This document shows, in pieces, positions 1-10,987 of a stretch of DNA of 64,000 nt. Positions within the stretch are counted from its first letter, which is position 1, and every line of letters starts with the position of its first letter. The stretch covers positions 6,290,272 through 6,354,271 of the forward strand of contig CP137675.1 of NCBI GenBank assembly GCA_037976565.1, given 5' to 3'. Source of the DNA: Mesocentrotus franciscanus (taxonomy: Eukaryota > Echinodermata > Echinoidea > Camarodonta > Strongylocentrotidae). A program made the position numbers and the translations under genes. The notes below the pieces were generated by a model, which worked only from the letters and a program-made list of their open reading frames with translations, was not told where the DNA came from and searched no databases.

Positions 1-456
1 AAATGATTATTGAAAATATAAGATTACTAAAACCCAAAGTTTGATATGGTTAAATATACATTAGTTGAACAAGTATAATGTAAGGAGTAAAGCATGGGAA
101 AACAAGATTATCTAAGAGAGAGTCATTTCCCATTACACAACTACATGAAAATGTTTATCTTCATTAATGTAGCTGTCATAATCTATAATGATGCCCTCCA
201 CACGATGAGCATACAACCTACAATATCTGTTTGACTTCTTTTTAAGGGTGTTGAAAGGAAAGCACAGAAGAAGATTTTCTGCGAAATAGTAATTTCTCAT
301 TACAGAACTATAATGACATGTGTTATCTGTATAACAACATTTAGGCCTACCTATAAGTAGCTTTTCACTCGCCATCAATCAACAAACTTATATATCATCA
401 TGTTCAGTTTCTTTACTCAGTTAGCTTGTTATGCATTCGCTGATAAAAATACCAAC

Positions 457-3400
457 CTTATATTAGTGAGAGATTGAAGATCATGACTAGCCTGTTGGTG
501 AAACTGTCGGAACATGAATAAAGGGTGTCCAAGTTCCAACTCTTCAGCTGAAATGGAGAAGAAGAAAAAAATCAGAATAAAGGAAAATTTCACTAAAATG
601 TTATTATTCATTTTGCTTTCATCACTTATTCCATAACTATTTCAATTATCACAAGTGTTGCCTGAGTATGGATTTCTGGTGACAAATTTGCTCAGCAGTC
701 ATGCTAATCTACATTCTAACTTGAACCTTGAACCCCACAATTTTCCTGACCCAGACCCTAAATATACCCTACAAATCCAGCCCTAAGACATTATCGTTGA
801 CAAAATAAAGTTTTACAAATGTTGCCTGAGTAAATATCAGATCACCTCACAGCACACATACAATTGATGACAGGATTGACATATGATACAATGTACTTAA
901 CCAGATTGAGTAACTTCAATTATATACCTCTCTTTAGTATGTTGAATAAACATGGTTAGCAGAATGGTCGATTGGAGTCGCGATATTTTAATAGTTAATG
1001 ACAAAGATGCCCGTTGCCCCGGGTAACAGGCGCATAGTTAAATTTTGCTGATATCCCCATTGGTTTACATGTAAAAAGTTTCTTTGTGCGAGCGCGGATA
1101 CCATACAGTGTGTGTGCAATTCCCAAATGATTGTACAATTCAGGTAACTTTCCAGCGAAGATTAACAGACAGTGTCTCAGATTATCTGTGATGTTTTGAC
1201 CAATCTTTACTCCACTGAAAGGATAAAAGGCAAGAATTATTTGTAGACTATTTTGTGAATTCGGTATATAAAGATACATGGACTGCTTTAATATTCAAGG
1301 CATAGCTGTTTCTATACTGGCTCTGACATTACATCCTGCTATGACCCTTGAGCCTATAGACACAGCTATGCCTCTCATAGCAGTCAATATATCTATATTA
1401 TATCCCAGCACTAGTTTAGTTTTCTCAAGCATCTTACTTTTTCCAAAGAGTAATTCTAGTTGTTCTTCCCATGCTTTCTCTGCCTTCTTTCTTTCCTTCA
1501 GTTCTTTCTTCTGTCTTGCTTTCTCTCTTGTCTCTTCGTGTTCTTCTTCTAACATCACCTAGAAAAGAAATAAATACATGTTGGATTACACTGAAGACTG
1601 ATGCCTTAACATAGTTTGGCAGCTTTTTTCTTCTTACAGTGGCTGTTGTTTTACCAATCTGCCCCCCCCCCCCAAAAAAAAATAAAATAAAATAAAATAA
1701 AGGGGGAAAAAACAGCTCAAGCAACAAAATTATGGCAGTGAAATGTAGCTGAAAAATGTCTACCCAGCAAATTACATAAGCATGAGCTCACACAAACAAG
1801 GAAAACCTCAAATACACATTTACAATGTATATAAATACTATGTATTCAATACAGTGTATAATGCATATACATGTACCGGTATATATATTCAACTCTTATT
1901 TATGATTGAAAGTTCAATGACAAGATTAAACTAGATGGAACTTCAACNNNNNNNNNNNNNNNNNNNNNNNNNNNNNNNNNNNNNNNNNNNNNNNNNNNNN
2001 NNNNNNNNNNNNNNNNNNNNNNNNNNNNNNNNNNNNNNNNNNNNNNNNNNNNNNNNNNNNNNNNNNNNNNNNNNNNNNNNNNNNNNNNNNNNNNNNNNNN
2101 NNNNNNNNNNNNNNNNNNNNNNNNNNNNNNNNNNNNNNNNNNNNNNNNNNNNNNNNNNNNNNNNNNNNNNNNNNNNNNNNNNNNNNNNNNNNNNNNNNNN
2201 NNNNNNNNNNNNNNNNNNNNNNNNNNNNNNNNNNNNNNNNNNNNNNNNNNNNNNNNNNNNNNNNNNNNNNNNNNNNNNNNNNNNNNNNNNNNNNNNNNNN
2301 NNNNNNNNNNNNNNNNNNNNNNNNNNNNNNNNNNNNNNNNNNNNNNNNNNNNNNNNNNNNNNNNNNNNNNNNNNNNNNNNNNNNNNNNNNNNNNNNNNNN
2401 NNNNNNNNNNNNNNNNNNNNNNNNNNNNNNNNNNNNNNNNNNNNNNNTAGATGGAACTTCAACTGCGCGCAGTCGAAAATGATGCCTCCGCCATAGAGCA
2501 ATTTTACAAACCAAAATAGAAGCAATTTTTAAAATTCAAGTTTGATTGTAATCCATCTGTTGGTTCTAATGATAACGCGATCACAAGCTATTTTGAGATA
2601 CATAATGAGCCCTGTGACCTTTGACCTCGTGACCCCAAATCTAATCAGTTCATTGACTCTGCAAGATACATACATGACCCAAGTTTGGCGGTAATCCATC
2701 AATCGGTTCTTGAGATAACGTGATCACAAGCTATTTTGCATACATAATGAGCCCTGTGACCTTAGACCTTTGACCTCGTGACCCCAAAATCTAATCAGTT
2801 CATTAGCTCTGCAAGATACATACATGACCCAAGTTTGGCGGTAATCCATCAATCGGTTCTTGAGATAAAGTGATCACGAGCTATTTTTGCATACATAATG
2901 AGCCCTGTGACCTTTGACCTTTGACCTCGTGACCCCAAAATCTAATCAGTTCATTAGCTCTGCAAGATACATACATGACCCAAGTTTGGCGGTAATCCAT
3001 CAATCGGTTCTTGAGATAACGCGATCACAAGCTATTTTTGCATACATAATGAGCCCTGTGACCTTTGACCTTTGACCTCGTGACCCCAAAATCTAATCAG
3101 TTCATTAGCTCTGCAAGATACATACAGGACTCAAGTTTGGCGGTAATCTATCAATCGGTTCTTGAGATAACGCGATCACGAGAACGGGACGTACGTACGG
3201 ACGTACGTATGGACGGACGGACAACGTTGTAGCGGAGGCATAAAAAGTACTGTTTTAAGCAGCAGCTAACTCCAAATACAAATCCTAATTTTTGAATTAT
3301 TTGTTTCTGACTTACCTGAAGTGCTTTCTCTTCTTCAATGTAGAGAAGTTTCTGTTTATTCATCATTTCCTCCAAGATAGACACCTTCTTCTCAAACCTC

Positions 3401-6400
3401 TCGTCTAACACTCTTGGAGCTTTGTATCCGACTACAGTTAAAATTCAACAAAGGCAATCAAGGTCATTAAAGAGATAATAATATTGTCCCAATATTGGAA
3501 GATGTGTATGTTCTTTGCAGGGAGAGGCTGAAATACGAATGGTTTCTGTTTTAGCATGGACTATTCAGTTTAGACTCGGAACCCTTTTAATATACCTGAT
3601 AAACAAAGTACATTATAACCCAAATTTGACCTAAGAAACATTATACAAGATTTACATTCAATGGCATGTAACATAAATCTGTCAGAAGAACAACCAATTT
3701 ATCACTTTATTCTTGACTGGTAATTTTACAGACCCATTATACACATCTTTACATAAGAAATGAGAATTGTATTTTCCATTGCATAGTGATTTTTTTTCAA
3801 TATTCCATTAAAATATAAAGGATACAGGAACAGTGACATACTAAAGTGACCATTGTTTTCATATGAAGGAGAATATCATAACCCTGATTCAAACATTTTG
3901 GATAGGATAAATAAAACTTAAAATCATGGTCAGTTAATAAAAACAAAATGTAAGAGCATGTTTACAAATCAACATGATAATCTATTACACAAGCTCAATA
4001 TGATCACTCGTCAAGAAGATGACAAAAGACAAACCTCCTTTCTCAGCAGACTCTTTTCTGAGTTGTCTCAGTTTACGCAGAGCTCTGAATAGTTCCATTG
4101 TCTTGTTAGCATCCTGTTTCTTTCTATGAACCTCAGACAGGACCTGGTCAACTTCTTTTTGCAGTACCTCTTCCTGGGTGAAAAAGAAAAGGAATTTAAT
4201 TTGACATTCTTCATCTCAATGACAGATTCCTGTATAAAAATAATAATAAAAAGTTGATTCTTGTATATAGCACTCATGTTTGGCACATTGCCACTTTAGA
4301 ACACCTGCCATTACAGCACTCCAGCATTTTAAGGAATGAATTCCTGCAAGGTACCCATTACCCTCACCTGGGTCGAGTGTTGTAGATTAATGTCTTGTAT
4401 TAAAGGACATTACTGCAACCCCATACCCTGTGGTTCAGTCCAGAGAATTATCCACTGGACCACAACACATACATATAGAATTTGAGATTGGATTAAAATG
4501 TCAAACATCTACACTCAAAACAATGCTTACTTGTTCCTTTTCTTGTTTGGCGTGGAGCGCTGCAGCCCTTGAAGCGTCTATTTTCTCATTCCGCTTTCTT
4601 AGTGCCTCTTCTCCCATCTCCCATTCTTCTAGACGATGCCTCTTGTATCTATCCTGATAAAATGAATAAACATGGTGTACTGAAATATCAACGACTAACA
4701 TATTTTCCTCAAAATTACCATTCTCATCTACTAAATAAAAACCCCTACCATAATGACTACCAAGAAAGATTCATTAGTATTACCCTGCTACATTCCATAA
4801 AATGAAGAGATTTAAGTACAGTGTACAAAGACCACATAAGGGAGACATGAAAATGGTCTTTATGTACAGGCTTCTTCTAATAAATATGTCAACGTAAATC
4901 ACTATTCCTGGTAGACAAACAAAATGTGGTCTTTATATGCAGGTAGTTTTTCTATCCAGGCGGTTACTATAAAGCATGTTTGACTGTATTAAAAGTAACA
5001 GACTCTAAATAAAACCATTTTTTTTTGCAGTATCTAAAATACAAGTGCCCATAGTAAACCTTATCCTCATTCACATCCAACTGCAAAATGTATATTGTCT
5101 GTAGCTCCATTTTACTCTGGTGATGAGGGAGAGCCATAATCCAGTCACATTTCAGTTAGCTTTAAATGTAAATGTACATGTTTTTAAATAATTATACTAA
5201 CTTCTAACACTAACATTAGAACATTATTTCAAAGAATCAGGTAGACTACCGTATTTGCTGGCGATAAGGCCGCAGCGCCGCATAGGCCGCACACCCGATT
5301 TTGACATTTCATAGACTAAAAAAAAAAAATAATAATAATAATAATATAAAAAATAATAAAAAAATACTGCCCTCTCCGGCCGAAGTCACAATCATGTATT
5401 GCGACATAGCTAGCTGGGCTCGCGCGGGCTGCGATGATTGCTTTAGCGATGGCACAAACTTAGATCTAGATCTACCAGCAGTTTTTGTTTGGTAAGTTAT
5501 GAAGATTATTTATGAGATTGTCAAAACTTTGCCCTTCATGTCAACAATATAACACAAAATTGTTGGTAAGACATGTCTAGCAATGTCCAGTACCATTGCA
5601 CATTAACTGGTATAGTCATTGTAGTCCCATATGTACGAATTCGTGCTGTTTTCATGGTTTTGACTTTTTTTTTTACTGTTGTGGCGCATTGGCCGCACCC
5701 AGACTTTTAAAATATTTTCTCTTCCAAAAATACTGCGGCCTTTACGCCGGCAAATACAGTAAATGAAAGATAGTAAAAAGATACCCATGTAAAGACATTA
5801 GTCTATGTTGTCATATGGTTATCACTTCTTTTGGGGTGATATCTAATATCGTACATTATGCTTAGCACTTACCCTCTTTCTTCTACTCTTTTCTACTTGG
5901 TTCTTGAGTCCCTCAACAAACTCTGGTTGGCTTATTCTTGACTCTAGCTTTGACAAGTCTTCCTGAGGGAGATAAAATGATTGAAGACAGCTAGTACATC
6001 AAATATCTTATTAATTCCTTTCTCAATGCATTTAATCTGAATGTGATACAATTGGCAGAAATTAGCATAGGTCAACTCCTTAAAATTACACTGTTAATTT
6101 GCACATCACTATTTGACTCGACATGAAACATTGAGTAATAAACATTCCTACAGTTAACTCTTCATAACTCGAAGTCGCACAAGTCGAATTTTCCCCCATG
6201 TCAAATCAATTTTTTAATCCAAAGTACGCAAGAAATGTGTTATTTACACTTCCTAAGTCGAATATCACGCAAGTCAAATTATTTGTTGTGGTCCCAAAAG
6301 CTTCAAACTTATGCAGAGTTACCTGTACTAAATTTTTTCCAGTAATAGAAACAATAACAATTTCCTCATTGGGTGGTATTCTCGAAAGCGGACTAACTGT

Positions 6401-8220
6401 AGTCCATGGTTTAATCCTCCGACTAAGTATGGAATGCCAAGTGTCAATATGAATATATTTTTGAATGATTTGATATGTCCCTAAATTACCATGATAAAAT
6501 AATTATTTCATAGTTATATTGTTGTTTATTAATTTTGTTATTACATTTTATTTTAATTTAGTGACAGATTAAATTATTCAAAAACATATTCATATGGACA
6601 CTTGGCATTCCATACTTAGTCGGAGGATTAAACCATGGACTAAATTTAGTCCGCTTTCGAGAATAGTACCATGATTACCATCCATTAAATCTAGCTTACC
6701 GCTTGCTTGTCCATTTCTTTGCAGAGATGGGACCATTTACTTTCATCTGTTTCCTTCATCAAGGAATCCGATGCCTCTTCTCTCTTCCTTTTCAGTTGAT
6801 CCAATAAATGCAAGAATCTGGTCAGCAATATTCTAGCTTCAGATATCTAAAAGGATTTAGAAAGTGAAGGGAATGTTGATATGATGCTTTTACGGTACAT
6901 GTTAACTTTCAATAAATAAGCAACATTGTAATTTCAGGACATCAAATTTCCAATTACAAAATTGGAAAATGTTGATATCGGATGGAATGTATTTTTCCAC
7001 TTACAAAGTTTGAAAAAATACATTCCATCCTATATCAACATTTATTTTACTTACAGTTATGAACCCTTAAAGTAATTTGGAAAAGAAATGTTGAAAACAG
7101 GTATCAAATATAACCATTTATACATATATATTGTTTATACAAGTTTCTCTTATATATATATAATTATTCAAAATAGAAAGAGAGGAGTAAACATAGAAAA
7201 TCAGACACAATTTTAAGAGGTAAAGGTTAATACATGTATATCTTTATCTTTGAATATTATTTTAATGGTAAGCTGTCATATTGAGTTTTTTAGTTAGACA
7301 TCTGTACGTACAATTTAAAGCATTGTTTTGTTGGAAAGCTCCCATACCTTTAATATTGGTTTTGTTGCTTCTTTGGACACATCTCCTCCTTTTTTGAGGG
7401 ATTTAGACCACTGATTGACCCACTTCTGATCTTCACTCTCCTCTTTCTCTTGCTGGTCAACCTCTGTAGTCATACTCTGCTCAAAGTCAGCCATATGCAA
7501 TCCATCCCCTCCTGGTGCCATTTTAGTTTTCCCTGGGAAAGAATTCTGGTGACTTCCTTCTGCTTGCTTGCTAAATGACTGATAAGGTTGGAGCCTGGTC
7601 TGTGCTGAGTTGGAGTCTCCATGTATGTGTCTTCTGCTGGCTTGCTGCGAGTGCGATGAAAAGTTGTTCTGGGTACTATTATTCATACTCTGGAGCTGAT
7701 AGTTGTTCTCCATTCTTCTGTGGTTCCATTGTCCATGGCCTTGACCTGATGGGGACGAGTTTGTTGACCATTCATTTTGAGGCTGAAGAGCAGTTTGAGG
7801 AAGCGAGGGGTTTAACATCATGTTGCTGACTGGCTGATCTCTACCATCACTCCTAGGATGTTGCTGCTGTTGAGGTGGAATGGGAAATGGAGGAGGGGGT
7901 AGTGTCATGTGGGGTGTTTGACCACTTGCCCCAAACTGATTACCGTGTGGCAGCGGAGGAGGCATAGATGGATACCGAGGAGGCTGGGGTGGGGGATGGA
8001 AACCATGCCCAACTCCAGCATTTGGAGGAGCCATAGATGCAGAAGGTGCTGGTGGGAAGCGGATGTAAGAAGGGGCATTTGAAGGTTGGTTTTGATACTG
8101 ATTCGATTGTGCTCCTTGATTCATAAATGGTGGAAAGGGGGGTCTGCTCTGCCCAGGTGGAAACAATGGTTGCCCTTGATTCTGAGCAGGAGGGGGAGCC
8201 CCCCATGGTGATGAGCTCAT
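457..8220 (-). CDS. PDCD7: PDCD7 (U11/U12 snRNP 59 kDa protein), 3' end off window
   Basis: Minor-spliceosome protein that links U11 and U12 snRNPs in the nucleus (family knowledge). Coding exons in transcript order: 8220-7348, 6846-6700, 5962-5873, 4653-4531, 4173-4035, 3419-3316, 1558-1438, 547-457. All have GT-AG borders and the phases agree, giving 562 residues so far; human PDCD7 has 485. Exon 1 of the CDS is a Pro/Gln-rich tail starting MSSSPWGAPPP; the rest is charged coiled coil. Diagnostic matches to human PDCD7 from memory: VLSEVHRKKQDANKTMELFR, LRKLRQLRKESAEKG, LLYIEEEKALQ, and HPLFMFRQFHQQASHDLQSL. The ATG at 8220 lies 13 nt after a splice acceptor (exon edge 8233), so a noncoding 5' exon is expected. 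The conserved final segment (human HDWDQYLV...) is absent from 1-456 and must lie left of the window. Introns carry several mobile elements and one 500-N gap. Confidence 0.92.
1948..2447. other. Scaffold gap, 500 N
   Basis: Exactly 500 N, a nominal length. The flanks end and restart with the same 16 bases (tagatggaacttcaac), so the two contigs probably overlap and the true gap may be zero or negative. It lies in the PDCD7 intron 1559-3315. Confidence 0.98.
2481..3242. mobile_element. MITE-like element built of 151-bp repeats with DR1 motifs
   Basis: Ends share the inverted repeat ATGCCTCCGC / GCGGAGGCAT. Inside are about four and a half tandem copies of a 150-151 bp unit; the TGACCT clusters sit at 2615, 2758, 2908 and 3059. 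Before the right end is a GACG/ACGT-rich stretch (3185-3225). The element lies in a PDCD7 intron. It is a non-autonomous DNA element by structure; the family is not assigned. Confidence 0.75.
5249..5759. mobile_element. TA-flanked MITE with CYGTATTTGC termini
   Basis: Terminal inverted repeats of about 27 bp (left CCGTATTTGCTGGCGATAAG, right complement CTGTATTTGCCGGCGTAAAG), each flanked by TA. The interior has an (AAT)n stretch and a CpG-rich patch, and no coding potential. It lies in a PDCD7 intron. The TA flank fits a Tc1/mariner/pogo-like source. Confidence 0.8.
6379..6663. mobile_element. Palindromic TA-flanked MITE
   Basis: The first and last ~95 bp are inverted copies (TTCTCGAAAGCGGACTAA at each end, on through GGAATGCCAAGTGTC), flanked by TA on both sides, 285 bp in all. 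AT-rich centre. It lies in the PDCD7 intron between exons 5873-5962 and 6700-6846. Confidence 0.85.
6967..7042. other. Long hairpin in PDCD7 intron
   Basis: Arms AATGTTGATATcGGATGGAA and its complement pair over about 29 bp through a run of T/A, around a loop of about 16 nt (ccacttacaaagtttg). It could be a tiny MITE remnant or a small-RNA precursor; nothing in the sequence decides between them. Confidence 0.6.
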
Positions 8221-10987
8221 GATCTTTGACTTCCTGAAAATAAAAAAAAGAAATAGAATTTAATGATTTTAAAAGACTAACACCTATTCACATACTGACA
8301 CAAATGTTGTAAAAATGGCAGAGAATGCCAGTTCTTTCATTTGTATCCACTCATTATTATAAAACTGATCAGTGTACCTGTGCAAGAGTAACAGTACCTT
8401 AAATTGAAATAAGGACTCGATCAAGCACTTAACTGGTCTTCAAATGGAACTTTAGAGCATCTTTTTCTGCATTAGAAACGCAAGTTAAATCTACATATAT
8501 TAAAGCCAATTTCAATTTGAGGTTTTTTCTGATTTCACAATGTTTTCGGAATGATCAAATAATGAATAATAAAGTCTGCACACACAATCAGTCTGAACAT
8601 ATGGTCAAACCAAGAAGAAAAAGTACATAGATATAAATCATGCACAAGGCAAGGACCAAGTTAAGGGCACCATGTGAATCTGTCAGCAACCCCTAATCTC
8701 TAGACCATAAAGAAGTCCAATTTGTACGGGATATGACTTTTTATTCAGTATCGCATTTCGAGATCGTGATTTAGCCCAGATTCTTTTTGACTAGATCTAT
8801 GATAGTAGACCTAGTCTACATTTATAAACTTTCTAGAGTCTAGTTGCACTTGTTTGTACTTCGTAGTCTAAAAAATTAGCTGTCCATTTGGTAATAATTG
8901 ATCTAATAAATTGTAAGTAGACTGTGAGAAATCATAGATCAAATTTTTGCCTTTGGACACCCCAAGTGACCCCATCATAAAACTAAAGTTTGAAACTACT
9001 CCCGAGCTTTAATAAACGTTAGATCCAACTTAAATAGTAGATCTAGACCTAGTACGAAAGCTGCCTTCAGTCCCTGATATTGACAGTTCTTCCGCTGAGA
9101 CTATGTCTGGCTCCACTGACTGCCTCTATACAGAGACTAAAGTGCGTCGTACAGGTTGGTGAGGGGAGGTAACAACCCATTTACCATATTGCGTAGTGCG
9201 AAGAGGGCTTCCCCAAGAAATAGCATTTTTGATTGGCTTACGGAGGGAATCCCAGCAATGACGTATATGCTAATGATGGGAAAACGCCCCTTTAACCCCT
9301 CCCACTTGAAGTTTTAATTTTCAATGAGTCTGTGGTATTTTTCAAAACAAAGAAAAAATTGTTGGATTTCAGGTGCTTACCAGTTATATTTCTACATAAC
9401 AGACACCAACCAAAGTAAGTAAACATTTCTATCATTATCTTATCTAATAATATATCTACTTAATTCTTAAATTTCACCACAATTCTGAATTTATTTTATA
9501 GCCACCATGTTTTATCGGCAAATAATTTAGTTTGCGTTTGTCTCCGAGTTTGTGTGTATTTGCATGTCAAGGCACGATGTCCATTTCAGCACGTCTGTTT
9601 TTCAAGTCACAGTTTGTGTATACTCCTTTTCACAATACATTTATTATTTAAATTATAGGCATACATACATTATTACAATTTACATATGATATACACCTAC
9701 AGGCTACATTACATACATGTGTATATAAATTATATTCCAAACTGGTTAATTACTTAGCCATAACTTCCTTAATATTGAAGGTAGAGACTTTAATTTGGTA
9801 TCAAAATGTTTTTTTCATCAATATCTATAATTTATAATAACTACAAAATTTACAATTTTTTGTAACATACCGCGATACCGGTAGTAGCGGTACCTAAAAG
9901 TAAAACTGGGCTCATGACATGTCATGAAAAAATTAGGACATAATGATCGATATGAATTATGATGATGTGCATGCATGTCTGAAACTAGACAACTACTTGA
10001 ACTAGAGGTCAGGAGGTAGTAGAGCTAGACAACTAGACAAGTATCTAGGCCTAATTGTACTAGTATTGTAGGCCTAGATCTAATTTTGTCAAATTTTGTC
10101 TTCTTCCATACACACAAAATTGTCCACTCAATGTGTGAGAAGGCTTTTACCAGCAAAAATGATAATTAGCATGCTTAGTTAACGCTAACCTTAAACTTAG
10201 CCCCGAGCCCGCCGACCCCAACCTAACGGAGAGGCCCGACGTATTTTACGGGTCTGTAGCCGCGTAGGTATAGGCAAAGAGATGTATAGGGTTAGCCGAT
10301 TGTGGCATTCGGACCAGCGAACTGCACCGGCACCCACCCTGCACCCGTGCACCTCGTCCTCGGCCTCCCAGTTCCCACATCTGCACATCGCGATCGCGCG
10401 TGATTGTGACTAACAGAATATTACTTAAGTTAAACGTTTGTAAACATCATAATCTGCTAAAATTTTACATGGTTATCAGTCACTTTATATAGAGCTTTAA
10501 ACCAAACTTTGATCTACTTTTGCCTAAGTTTAAGTTTAAGATGCTGGTCTTTCCTTACCTCTCGATCTCTTTTGAGGAGAACACCGAAAATTAGTAGACT
10601 AATAACTCATCACGGGATCTTTTTGATACATGGTTCAGATAACAGATCACTTTAAATTTTGTAAAATTGATGAGGAATAAATTAGTATGTTTTTACTTTT
10701 AAAAATCTTATTCAGATATTTTTTATTGATTTTATATTTTTAAATTTCAAATTTATAGTGTTTGTATTTTAAATTAATTCTCATAAGATTATTATGGTAA
10801 AAATTAATTCATATTTCAAATTGGACACGCGAAGACTCATATTCTTTCTTTTTTTATCAGATAACTTTCTCCGAATCGGGATCTAGATGAGATTTATCGA
10901 GCTCGAGTCGAGATCGAGAGCCTACTCTATTTTGTGTTGTTATTCTGAGGATTCTACCCTGATTTTGCTTCTATTCTGACGTTAATT
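8221..10987. promoter_or_regulatory. Shared 5' region of divergent PDCD7 and PTAR1 (candidate)
   Basis: About 2.8 kb separates the two start codons. A minus-strand splice acceptor lies at 8234-8235, so PDCD7 has a 5' UTR intron; donor-like sites for it are seen at 9380 (CTG|gtaagc) and 9235 (CC|gtaagcc), and I cannot choose between them. The strip 9050-9300 has promoter-like words: an inverted CCAAT box (gattggc, about 9231), a CRE-like TGACGTA (about 9258) and an octamer-like ATGCTAAT (about 9267). A CpG-rich patch lies at 10197-10400. The transcription start sites are not determined. Stretches 8790-9060 and 9990-10080 are unusually rich in CTAG-type words. No other gene is seen. Confidence 0.4.

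Noticed and set aside
133..378. The missing last exon of PDCD7
   Set aside because: The minus-strand frame here has no resemblance to the conserved PDCD7 C-terminus; the exon must lie outside the window.
1900..2525. 200-residue open frames over N runs (also at 37.8-38.6 and 56.3-56.9 kb)
   Set aside because: They exist only because N codons are not stops.
2548..3180. A CRISPR array (regular 151-bp units)
   Set aside because: The units repeat along their whole length with no unique spacers, and this is animal DNA.
10197..10388. A minus-strand gene in the CpG-rich patch
   Set aside because: A 63-residue frame with no recognisable motif; GC-rich sequence gives few stops. More likely promoter-proximal DNA.
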